Shown here piece after piece: positions 54,999 through 64,000 of a stretch of 64,000 bases of DNA. Location: the NCBI GenBank assembly GCA_021030905.1, contig JAGFMI010000031.1, positions 161,334 through 225,333 of the forward strand, in the 5' to 3' direction. Origin of the DNA: Pyrenula massariospora (Eukaryota > Ascomycota > Eurotiomycetes > Pyrenulales > Pyrenulaceae). The notes under the pieces were generated by a model, which saw only the letters and a list, made by a program, of their open reading frames with translations, searched no databases and had not been told where the DNA came from. Both the position numbers and the translations under genes were made by a program. Numbering within the stretch: the first letter of the stretch is position 1; each line of letters starts with the position of its first letter.

Positions 54999-57080
54999 AT
55001 GACGTGCTTGGAAGTGCTACCTCCCGGGCTAGATTGAATGTCAAGGGTCGGCGCTAAGGGCTCGGCCGCGGTGGACAATACACTACTGCCCGCTCTGATG
55101 TTTCTTCGTATGCATCAATCAAGCAAGACCAAAGGATCGCAGAATGCTGGAAAGTCAACATTGGGTCGAAGATCGAGTGGTTGATCCATGTGCCGAAGTT
55201 TCTGGGACATATCATACTTCTGAAACGGCCTTAATATGATCGAAAGCCGTCGAATCTCGACTCCAGATGACGAAAGGGTAATCGCCCCGAGCGACGGGAT
55301 GTCAGCGCCTCAGACAATCGCAAATCATGCAACCAGCCTGGACACAGATTATACATGAAGTTCAGAAGGCGAACAGAGGTCTAGAAGTGACGGCGTTAAC
55401 CTTCAGCAGGGGCCTGAAAACTGCGGCGATCCTGGGAAAATGCAACAGATCACCATGGGTTTTGATCGGCCAAAACTTCAGTGGGCGGGCCTTCCACGGC
55501 CTCCGAATCGAAGATGATCTGCAGAATTTTCTAGTAACGAGACGTATGTGGATTCAGCACCCCTTTGGCCGGGTGAGTTATGAAATCCTGGATGCTTTCG
55601 AAATGCCTATGGCAAAGTTTTTCGCAATCGCGGCCGACCATGTGGCTGTCGAATTCATGAGGACCAGATAAGTACGGCAGGGTGAGAAAGCTATTCAAAT
55701 TCATAAGGTCGTCATGCGTGTTTGTCACTCGGAGTGCCACGATGGTGATGCTATGGACGGTTGCAGCTCGACCGATGATCAGGTTCGTGATGTTCTCCGC
55801 CTCTGTGGTAGAGTCGATCTTAATTGCATAACATACTGACCTCCGTATTGGGACAGTGTATGTTAGTGCCGCCTGAGTCAAGAACACCGAAGCTTGCGTG
55901 GTTGCAAGTGTCGAAGGCGCCTTCACCGGCGTGGGTCAAGGCGTTTGTAATGGGATTCTTGATTTCGCCGGCCAGATTTGCAGTGACACCTCCAAATTGT
56001 TCAGCGTTTGTGGTCCCGTAGAGAAGATAGGGTCAAAGTGGACGTAGCCTTGGCGATAGTAGACGGTTTCGATTTTTGCGAGTCGCTGTTGAATCGTAGA
56101 GTTAGTGGGCCTGGAGTCGTAGGTGGAGTTCTAACCGTGGCTCGCTTAGCTGAGGCGGAGGTGGTGCGCGGCAAACCTCAATGGAAACCGTAACAGGGAT
56201 AGCATGGAGTAGAAAGGTCGTCGCGCCGTGGAGTAATGCAACGCACGTCTATGATGACGTTGTGTAAAATTCATATCTCCAAAAAACGATCTTTCGGTCT
56301 GTGCGATTCCGCGTGCAAATGTGAAGTTCAACCAGTGTCTGCTCACTGCCAGAGACCCAGATTTCGAAGAGGTCGGTTGAGCGGTCATAAGGGAAAACAC
56401 CTAGCTCCCAAGCGAGTTGTCTCCACCTCTTGTGAGCTGCCCCGCTCATGTCTGGCAGGATACAGGGCGCGACTTAAGCTCGAATAAAGGGGCATTTCAT
56501 ATTGTCGTCATTGCGGCTTGGAATGCGACACATTGATCCAAGCGAAGCTGCAATAATCGACCGGACGCTGATACGACAGCTCGACACAATGACTTCGTTA
56601 TGCGAGGGGAAAGAACTGTCTGTGATGGAGAAGGACTCCTCCAGGACAAATGTCGATCCTTTTTACGATGTTTGAGTATTGCACTTTTGTGGACGTCGAA
56701 CCGTTTGGGTGCACCGAAGGCGGTCGCCACTCGTGGTTTGCGAATCAGGACGAGGTATGCAGGGAGGGATAGGCGCGCCGGAGAAATCAGTAAAGGAAGA
56801 CACACTTGCTGCAGTGAAGGCGTTGAGAGGACCGAGAAATCATCATGTACGAGAGCCAGATTGAAGCGTGGATTCCGATCAGAAGTCAAAGATAGAGCTA
56901 AGTTTTTCCCACTTGCGATCTACGGGTGCTAACTTCCTGGTTGTGCGGCCCTTCAGTTCCTGCCATTCTCAGATCCAGCCGCTGACTGCAACACCTCTTC
57001 CTCCTCGTCTTTCCCCTCTTCTTCCTCCTCCCTTCTCTTTTTCGTCGTCGCCGTCGTCGGCCTCTTTACCTTCGGGTATA
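54999..57080. other. Degraded stretch with an unidentified minus-strand relic
   Basis: On the minus strand, 56210-55820 shows coding-like runs in two frames: RLAKIETVYYRQGYVHFDP, then in the next frame TTNAEQFGGVTANLAGEIKN and GAFDTCNHASFGVLDSGG. This suggests a gene with a shift near 56020. I cannot name the family. A plus-strand frame of 114 codons at 55327 has no motif. From 57000 the plus strand turns pyrimidine-rich, leading into the minisatellite. Confidence 0.4.
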
Positions 57081-57089
57081 TGCCTATGG

Positions 57090-57362
57090 GTGCTGTCATC
57101 TCGACATCTGTCTTCAAGCGTCTGCCTCCCGGCGTCTGTCATCTCGACGTCTGCTTTCAAGCGTCTGCCTCCCGGCGTCTGTCTCCTCGACATCTGCTCT
57201 TTGAGCGTCTGCTTTCGAGCATCTGCCTCCGGGTGTCTGCTTTCGAGCGTCTGCTTTCGAGCGTCTGTCATCTCGACATCTGCTTTCGGGCGTCTGCCTC
57301 CGGGCATCTGTCATCTCGACGTCTTCCTTCGGGTATCTGCCTTTAGGCGTCTGCGCAATCTG
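57090..57362. repeat. Minisatellite, about 14-15 bp units
   Basis: Imperfect tandem units around GCGTCTGCTTTCGA and CGTCTGCCTCCGGG, interleaved with TCATCTCGACATCTG. Two adjacent copies at about 57247-57274 are nearly identical. All six frames stay open in places, which explains misleading frames on both strands here. Confidence 0.85.
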
Positions 57363-57518
57363 TCCTTTCGGGGGCCTTTCTAACCCGATAGCATACCCGC
57401 ACGGCTCAGAAAGGAAGGGCGATGGATTCCCACCTCCTCGTGGTGCTCTTCGGAAACAGCGTTTATTACGGCTGGCTAAGAGGAATCCTCTGACCTGTCT
57501 ATTCTGAAGTGTTGGGAA

Positions 57519-58736
57519 GTGAAAACCGCCATCAGAAAGATGTTAGCTGACATGTTTTGCAGGACACCATGGCTTATTGGCCATCCCAAAGTGCCTACAA
57601 CCTTCCGACCAGGCTTGTGTCTTCGTGATACTCCAGAGACAGCCTACCTCATTCCACTACTAGACTACCCAAGTCTTCACGCCTTCTACTCGAGCGCCGT
57701 ACGGAGAACCATCTTTCAGAACAATACAGCCATTGGCGTTGAAGTCATGACAGAGAACTCATCCGCTGCATTCTCTGCTCGAAAAGAGATCGTCAATTCT
57801 GCTAGTGCATTCCGTTTACCGCAGATCTTGATGGCATCTAGAATTGGCTCTGCCAATGTGCGGCGTGCTGTCGGTATGGATCCTCACAGGGTTGGCTTAA
57901 ATTTTGCAGGTAGGCAAATCGCGTTGCGAAGCTGGATGTTTCGGCGCTTACCTTTGATGTCTGCAGGATCACCTTTCCACGACAGTTTTGCATCCAACCT
58001 GCCCGGAAACGCAGCTGTCGAGCGAATGCAAATGATAGACGCCATTGACGAATTCTTGGGTAACGTTGTTGGACCTATCGCAGGAGGGTTCGGAGGCCTC
58101 GCTGCCTAGGCAGATATTCCAAAGAATCTACGCACATCTCTGCCTCGGCAGGTTCAGATTCCTGGTACAATTGCAACAAACGATACCACTCTACAGGGAA
58201 CAATCCTCATCCGATGAACCACCTCCTCAAGGCATTGTCACAATCGACTCAAGATCAATGAGAATAGGTGACCCATTTGAGCCGGTCGGCTCCATATTAA
58301 CGTGTTGATTTAGGATGCGCGGCTCCTCGACATCCGGTGGCTGACTCACACCGCTGACACCGCCGCCCATATGGCCGCGTTCAAGCACACACACGAAATT
58401 CTGCCTCGGCTTCTATCCGATCCCTCATGATGGGCTCTGAGACTGCCTGGATCTCACGTGCAATACGATCACGGGCTGTGACGGTCAACATGATGACCGT
58501 ACGTCAAACATCGCACACTTGCAACATGGAACGGCACTCAGATCCGATGACAGTCATTGATTCTAGAAATCGAGTTAAGAGGGCGATGTTCTTCGGGTGC
58601 TGACGCCTCATCGATTCCCTTCTTGCTACCAGACCAACCCATGTCTACTATCTTCCTGTTCGAAGAGAAAATCGCCGACAACCTTGTCAACGAGGCAAAG
58701 CGCAACCAACGACTCGAATACGTCAATGCCAAATGA
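57519..58736 (+). pseudogene. GMC oxidoreductase pseudogene (C-terminal two-thirds)
   Basis: Remains of a FAD-dependent glucose-methanol-choline oxidoreductase. Pieces in order are: FQNNTAIGVEVM and SARKEIVNSASAFRLPQILM (the GMC signature 2 region, normally ending GxxxSPQLLMxSGIG), GSANVRRAVG, VGLNFAG, SAGSPFHDSFASN, PPPQGIVTIDSRSM, AHMAAFKHTHEIL, a SDPMTVIDSRNRV run near 58540, and MSTIFLFEEKIADNLVNEAK at the end in a third frame. The pieces need several frame changes and the intervening bases do not look like introns. The N-terminal FAD-binding half is missing; the minisatellite lies upstream. Clearly non-functional. Confidence 0.82.
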
Positions 58737-58909
58737 GCACGATGTTAGACAGGCTCTATGGAGATCCGTAAAAACTTCCACTGCCAGAACAGTACTCCTG
58801 TGATATACTTCCTGGCCCTTCCAGCCCGCGCTTGCGCTTCCGGCCCGGGTAAGTGGAACACGGTGTCAGCATAACACTTCACATGGGATTATAGGATTCT
58901 GTGCTCCAT

Positions 58910-60060
58910 TACGCGCGCTATGTTACGGCCGCTTTGGCAAATTACCATGTGGTGCGGATCCTTCGTTCGCAGAGCTAACGTGGGTCTACACGGCCTTGAT
59001 CGTCGTCAAAGATATCATTTTTCTCCATTACGACGTAAGGCTCAAAACAAAGACCGAGCAGTCCTAGGTCCTGGCTGTCCCTGGCCGTGCGGCGGTGAAT
59101 ATTGGCTTCGTTTTCGAGTTACAAGATGGGATCAAGCTGCACGGCTGCCATCCCCATGATCAACCTACCCCTAATATCGACCGGGCTGGTGTCCTCAGAC
59201 CTTGGGTCTCTTTGTGGCCTCTCAATGACGGCCCAGGCCGCTTTGCATGCTTGCGTGGGACGTCTGAGTACGTGTCAGGGCTTGCTCCATATTGATTTTT
59301 CCCCAAGGCCTCAACCGGCGTCAGCGGCGAAGAATGTCAGGTATCTAGGCTAGGCGATATGTTGCTTATGCATCGTGACACTGATATTCCTTGCAGGCTG
59401 TCACGTTCTTGGTCTTAACGGCCGCCGTCTTGCTACCATATCGACATTTCGAGATGTTCCTCCGCCTCCACAGCGCTCTAAGCTTTACTTCGGCCGCTTT
59501 GATCTACGTCCACATCCCGATCCCTTGAAACTCTCCGTATTCTTTGACTGGCACGGCGCTCTCCTCCTACAGATCGTCGTCTTCGTCAGCCGGCTTTGCT
59601 GAGTTCTGTGACGCAATGTGATCACCTGGGGCGGCGTCACAAGCTGCAATGATAGAGAAGAGAATGGGATTTCTTGAAGCTCTGTGTAAAGATACATGGG
59701 GTTCGTCGGTCCGGTCAGTATTTCAAAATCTGGACATCTCGTTTGGGCCACTGATGTCGCTTGCAGACTCATCCCTTTCACCCTGCATGGTGGAGGAGGC
59801 AGAAGGGTGGCTCGCTCAGGCTAGAGTTGCTGATCCAAGTGCGAAACGGATGGACCAATCTATTCTACCACGCGGTGCGAATGAGGCATCAGGTGGCGAT
59901 CTTGCAGAATCCCAGACCATTGTTAAGCCTTCTAGTGGGATGGTGCATCAGTGCATTGGGTTGGCTCTACCCACCTTAGCGTCCACATGCGAAAGGCGTA
60001 CATCACAACCAAGGCATGACGACCGTTATAAGGGACTGGCTCTAGAAACAGCAGTTTGGT
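58910..60060 (+). pseudogene. Ferric-reductase-like (FRE family) pseudogene
   Basis: Broken membrane oxidoreductase with a ferric-reductase TM core and a start of the FAD-binding part. Recognisable pieces: YTALIVVKDIIFL near 58985; NIGFVFELQDGIKLHGC near 59095; MINLPLISTGL, LGSLCGLSMTAQAALHAC and GRLSTCQGLLH (59150-59290), corresponding to the 'MINLIPLLL...LLGL...HxxxG...GLIH' haem-binding core; YRHFEMFLRLHSALSF near 59440 (the R..FE.F.R.H block); and, in another frame, THPFHPAWWRR with LELLIQVRNGWT near 59770-59860, matching the 'QSHPFxIASWW' FAD-site block. Frame changes separate each piece. Some could be introns, but in-frame stops make loss of function likely. Confidence 0.68.
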
Positions 60061-60239
60061 AGCACAATGTACTAATATTCTGCTATAGAGACCTAGAATG
60101 GTAGTTGTGTAGGCGCGCAGTCGATGGCGGCAACCTAGCTCTAGCCCTGATTACCTGATTAGGACTCGGCGCGCACAGAGGTGCTATGACAGCCGCTCTC
60201 TCGCACACCCTCACATCTACCACACCTGCCTTCGCATCC

Positions 60240-60342
60240 CGCATGGCTCTGCCTCAACGGCTCTATCTGCCTTCACGGCGCTCTGCCTCCACGGCACTCT
60301 GCCTCCACGGCTCCGCTTTCTTCACGATCTCTCCCTTAACGG
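60240..60342. repeat. Short minisatellite, about 15-17 bp units
   Basis: Units of the form CTCTGCCTCCACGGC repeat about six times with changes. It shares TCTGCCTCC with the larger minisatellite 3 kb to the left. Confidence 0.7.
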
Positions 60343-60513
60343 GGTCTCCCTCTACTATCCTTGCATTTGCGGGACGGGAGACGGTGACGTATTCCTACGT
60401 GGTGTCACTGGAAACTGATGTTATATGACAATCGTTTCTCAGCTTCATTCTATGAAGTAACGAAAGTTGATGTATCATCTGGCTAAAGGAATTCTGGAAC
60501 TATCTTTTAAAGG

Positions 60514-61954
60514 ATGATTCTCGCTGAGATATCGGTGTCGATACCGATGTACGTGAGGCATTACCTATTTTCATTTCTCTTCGGACTGAAGACTCTTCCA
60601 ACTACCGGCTACTACGAAGAAAAATCACGCTATGGTCTGGCTCACACCATCCTCTGCACCAAATTTGAAGATTACGGCCTCGGAAGTCGCCGCTTAGCAG
60701 GATTTCCTCTGCTCGGCAAGGGTATTTTCGCGCAGGATGAGCCAGCATGGAAGCGTTCTCGAGATCTCATCCGGTGCCAACTCGTCCGCGTGCAGAACAC
60801 GCTCCAAGTGTTTATGCCACATGTTAAAGAGCTGGTTGCTGGCATTGGAGAGATAGCTGTCGGGAGGGTGGTGGATTTGAAGCCGCTCATGTACGAGTAT
60901 ACCCTCAACACCACAATGCTCCTCTTCGGTGGGCCTCTCAGCAGCATGCCCAAAAAGGAGCGTAACGCGGTGCGAGACAAATTTGACTATGCTGCTTTTG
61001 GATGCAGAGTCCGTGTCCGACTCGCCGGTCTAGGCTGGCTCTACAACCCCGGCAAGTTCAAAAGGGCTTCCAGGGATATGCGGAAGTGGGCGACCTTCTT
61101 TGTGACAAAGGTTATCAAGTACAAGGACGTGTTCGGTGCTGCAGCTGCTGAGAAGTATGACTTCATAACTGACTTGTGGAGGAAGATGCAAGATTTCGAC
61201 TTGGTCCGCGACCAGTTGCTGCACGTTCTCGTTGCTGGCCGTGACACAACGGCTAGTCTGCTTTGTTGGACTGTGTGATTTCAAGTCCCACCGTCTTGTA
61301 CTACCATCTGACTGTGCGCAGCTTCCATCTCGTTCGCAACCGCGATGTCTTGGAGCGGCTGCAGAGAGAAATTACTCCTGCTCCGATGGACGGCGACATC
61401 ACTCGAGCAGGGATCCAGAAGTTACCCTTCCTTCGATACTGTCTCTATGAAAGTAGGTACCAGTGGTGTCCTTCCTGTTGCATAGCCATTGACAGGTTGC
61501 AGTTTTGCGATATCCCACGCTACCTGTGAACCTCCGCTTCGCTAACAAGCCTATTATCCTACCTCGAGGTGGTGAGCCCGATGGCAACGCACCCATCCTG
61601 ATGCCCAAGGCCTCTAGAATCGCCCATTCTGTCCATCACCTACACCGGCTCGAATCAATGTTTGGGCTAGACGCTAAGGTGTACCGCCTGCAGGGATGGG
61701 AAAGCGGCGACTTGATAAAGAGAGCCCGTCTAGGCGCTGGTCCACGGCTTTGCCTTAGGAGTGAGTGAGCCCTTGCTGCTTCCATTTCGGTAGTCCACTA
61801 ACGTCGCACAGAGGACTTCGCACTAATGGAAGCAAGTTACGCTGTAATCAGAGTTCTTTCCTTGCTCGTAATGAATGTCAAGTCTTCGCGACCCTGTTTA
61901 AGATGCTCCGCTCGGTCGGGATCTGCGGCCTCTTCTTCTTCGTATCGAAGATAG
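60514..61954 (+). CDS. CYP52-like cytochrome P450, N-terminally truncated
   Basis: A 430-aa open gene of four exons: 60514-61274, 61322-61452, 61503-61760 and 61812-61954. Introns are 47, 50 and 51 bp; frame-checked (1293 nt). Family marks: TKFEDYGLGSRRL and GIFAQDEPAWKRSRDLIR (helix C); VDLKPLMYEYTLNT; the I-helix oxygen site LVAGRDTTASLLCW; helix K EILR, made only by the second splice; LPVNLRFANKP; and the haem loop GAGPRLCL with its Cys ligand. Oddities: the first 100 or so residues, including the membrane anchor, are absent; one residue seems lost after EILR; the PERF block reads RLQGW; the haem loop has Leu in place of Phe; and the last about 25 residues are replaced by unrelated sequence. 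Relatives oxidise alkanes or fatty acids. Probably inactive. Confidence 0.72.
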
Positions 61955-63570
61955 CTCATCAACAGGTCCTCTATACTAGTCAAGTCTCCCAATGTGTCTC
62001 TCCCAGCGTTTCCTTCATTCCCTCCCAAGCTATCTGATAGAGCCTCGTGGCCTTTTCGTAGTCCATATACCGATAATGTAACCGCGCTAGGTTGCGCATG
62101 GACTTAAGCATTTTTTCGTGCTTTTCACCGTACAGCCTCTTCATCTTGTCGACATGGCTGACATGGAGGTTTGCTGCCTCAGCCCACCTACCTTGGTGAC
62201 ACAGCGCCGATCCTAGCAAGTTGGTGACATCTAGAGTCAAAGCACGGTCCTCGCCCCATATTCTGAGCTAGAGTTGACGCCCTTGCCGCTGCTGCTGTGT
62301 TGCTTTGTACGTCTTGGACATCACACATTGCCTTGGTAAGGAAGAGTGACAACTAAGTTGCAACAGGATGATCCGGCCTGAGCGTTCTAAAGATGAACTC
62401 CAGAGCTCTCTTTTGAAGTTTCTGAGCGTCATCAAAGCAACCGGTCTCCACGAAGACGCGACTGAACCGAACATCCTGTTCTGCCTGTAGTCTCCCATAA
62501 TTTTCCGTCACCGGCTAAAGAGGTCTCCCAATTGCCACATTCTCCTCTAGTCTCTTTTCGACTACAGCATAGCATTTGATAGCATGCCTAATGTATGGGA
62601 GGACTTCACGTCTCGGACGGCCCTCCTCCTCGGTATCACCGTGTGGGGGCCGGCGAATACTCAACAAAGGAGTCGTCATAGAAATCTGACACCATACGGT
62701 TTGATGTGAGATGGACATCTCGGGCCGCTCCCTTACCCACTGATAAATGAGCCGGTGAATACTGTGTCGACCTGTGGCCCTATCCTGCCTCATTACTAGG
62801 AATCTCTCTATGTGGGCGCCGAGGGCGAGGCGGAGCCGGACGTCGACTTCATCTTCCAAAGCATTTAGATTGAGGTGGCACTGGTTCTTCAGGATCCCGA
62901 GCACAGGTGTTGGCGTTGCCAACTTCCCGCTCACCAAAGCTCTCAGCTCCCGGAAAAGTATGATCCAGGGTTTGCGCTGGGGTCTCGCTAACTTCTCCAG
63001 CTCTTGGTCTCGTCTCTCGTCTTCTCTCTGCTGCTGCTCCTCCCTGCGGAGGTTCAAGGCTCAACTGATTAGGGTATCGAGCCGAATACTCTAAGAATGA
63101 AAGTAGGAGAATACATGCCGTAGTTCGACCGCATCCTGGCTTTCTGCTTTGCCAACGACTCGAGCGATCTACAGAGGATCTCATAGGTAGAGAACACGTT
63201 CATGCTGCTACTGTCGATTCACTTCCTTTCTCGCGAATGGCTTCTACCCCGGCTGCGTTGGGCGTGTCGGATTCTTTGTACCTGGTGATCGTGAACTCTT
63301 AGGTATGCTGGCCATTCAAGTTAAGTTTCGCGTCGTTGTGAGGACGCAGCCCTTTGCTCTACGCCCCAATAGTTCGTCGTCATCAATATTGTCGATGATC
63401 AACAGCCACGGAAGCGCTCGTGCCTTCTTGTTTGGTTCGACACCTCTTACTGTAAAATCCTCTAGATAAATGCTAGATGCGTTCCTGTGGGAGCTGCCGT
63501 CTGTGAAGAAGACATCCCAGAATTCATGTGTGTGTATCCGTCAGCTCGAAAAGTATTTCGCACCTACAGA
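61837..63570 (-). pseudogene. NB-ARC/TPR (NLR-like) receptor pseudogene, truncated
   Basis: Relic of a fungal STAND/NLR-type signalling ATPase reading away from the telomere. From its 5' side: HEFWDVFFTDGSS (63525-63490), ALPWLLIIDNIDDDELLG (Walker B; four hydrophobics then DN) and GCVLTTTRNLT (sensor R); then a winged-helix-like segment NLRREEQQQREDE to HSIHRLIYQWVRERPEM; then TPR units FSRVFVETGCFDDAQKLQKR, NLLGSALCHQGRWAEAANLH and NLARLHYRYMDYEKATRLYQ; ending LLMSYLRYEEEE. The P-loop and any effector domain are missing. There are stops after TTTRNLT and after RPDHPVAT, and several frame changes, including one at 62000. No protein can be made. It overlaps the P450 tail end to end. Confidence 0.8.
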
Positions 63571-63729
63571 ATGCGGTTCAGTGCGCACGTATAGAGATTT
63601 GGATCAAGGTCTATCCAGATTCTATCCCGAGAGGAGGGAATAGACTCTATCTGTATACAGCCCGTATTTGACCCGTATTTAACCCGGTGACCGCGCACGG
63701 TTAGGGTTGAAGCAGTAGAAACGGTTGGA
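63571..63729. other. Subtelomeric spacer
   Basis: Sequence between the broken NLR edge and the purine-rich tract. It contains two copies of ACCCGTATTT six bases or so apart (about 63668-63692). No gene. Confidence 0.5.
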
Positions 63730-63926
63730 TAAAAAAAGGAAATTTCGAGCCGCAAACAAATAGATGAAAAGAAAGAGAGAATTGAATAACAAAATAGAAT
63801 ATTTAAAAAGGAAGAAATAGTTAGAAAGAAGAGAATTAAATATTTAAAGAAAATAAGAAGTAAGAGATGGAAGGAAAGGGGAGAATAAAAAGTTTAAAGA
63901 GAAATAGTTGAAGAGAAGAGTATTTA
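63730..63926. repeat. Purine-rich subtelomeric tract with a partial duplication
   Basis: The plus strand is almost only A and G with scattered T. A segment TTTAAA...GAAATAGTT...AGAAGAG at about 63802-63836 recurs in altered form at 63892-63921, directly before the telomere. Confidence 0.75.
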
Positions 63927-64000
63927 TAGGGTTAGGGTTAGGGTTAGGGTTAGGGTTAGGGTTAGGGTTAGGGTTAGGGTTAGGGTTAGGGTTAGGGTTA
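63927..64000 (+). repeat. Telomere repeats (TTAGGG)n
   Basis: About twelve perfect TTAGGG units with the G-rich strand running 5' to 3' towards the window end, as expected at a right chromosome end. Confidence 0.98.

Noticed and set aside
57090-57362. Possible CRISPR array
   Set aside because: Units are contiguous and 14-15 bp with no unique spacers, in a eukaryotic genome: a minisatellite.
54479-63570. RIP (repeat-induced point mutation) as the cause of the decay
   Set aside because: The visible lesions are largely frameshifts and missing segments, and the relics are not strikingly TA-rich by eye. RIP index values would be needed to exclude it.
1-64000. tRNA genes
   Set aside because: A look for the GGTTCGA-type T-loop followed by an acceptor stem gave only isolated partial matches (for example near 7307, 8730 and 42238) that do not fold into a cloverleaf. 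A tRNAscan run would be decisive.

Overview
This is the right-hand end of a chromosome from a filamentous ascomycete (Pezizomycotina). Three things support that: a terminal run of about twelve TTAGGG repeats ending at base 64000; genes split by introns mostly of 45-60 bp with GT..AG ends and CTRAY-type branch sites; and gene families typical of this group (palI, HET, RTA1-like, fungal rhodopsin-like, NB-ARC/TPR receptor, SDR and NmrA proteins). A placement near Leotiomycetes is only a guess. No bacterial-style operon, CRISPR array, rRNA or tRNA was seen.

Bases 1-54,000 are ordinary gene-bearing sequence on both strands. In order: a GNAT acetyltransferase (-), an APH-type kinase-like protein (-), a fungal rhodopsin-like membrane protein (-), a 4.3 kb gene-poor stretch, a broken MFS transporter (-), an SDR (-), a secreted class 3 lipase (-), the Golgi SNARE Sed5 (-), two very large disordered proteins in tandem (+), the pH-sensing protein palI/Rim9 (-), a probably mitochondrial SDR (+) with a 7-nt microexon, an Mcp2/ADCK1-type atypical kinase (-), an RTA1-like 7TM protein (+), an unknown multi-pass membrane protein (-), a single-pass Ser/Thr-rich surface-sensor-like protein (-), a gene-poor 3.8 kb stretch, an NmrA-like protein (+), a second GNAT (+), an alkaline ceramidase (-) and a HET-domain protein (-). 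I rebuilt most gene models by joining exons. Every join marked as frame-checked sums to a multiple of three.

Bases 54,400-63,600 are a decaying subtelomeric block. It holds a TPR fragment, an unidentified broken gene, a minisatellite, a GMC oxidoreductase relic, a ferric-reductase-like relic, a CYP52-like P450 that is still open but lacks its N-terminus, and an NB-ARC/TPR (NLR-like) pseudogene cut inside its NB-ARC domain about 350 bp before the telomere. The three oxidoreductases lie on one strand in a row and may be the remains of a metabolic cluster. A purine-rich, partly repeated tract joins this block to the telomere.

Links between genes are mostly by theme. Sed5, palI, ceramidase and RTA1 act in membranes and lipids. 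The HET protein and the NLR and TPR relics belong to families involved in non-self recognition, which are often subtelomeric in fungi.
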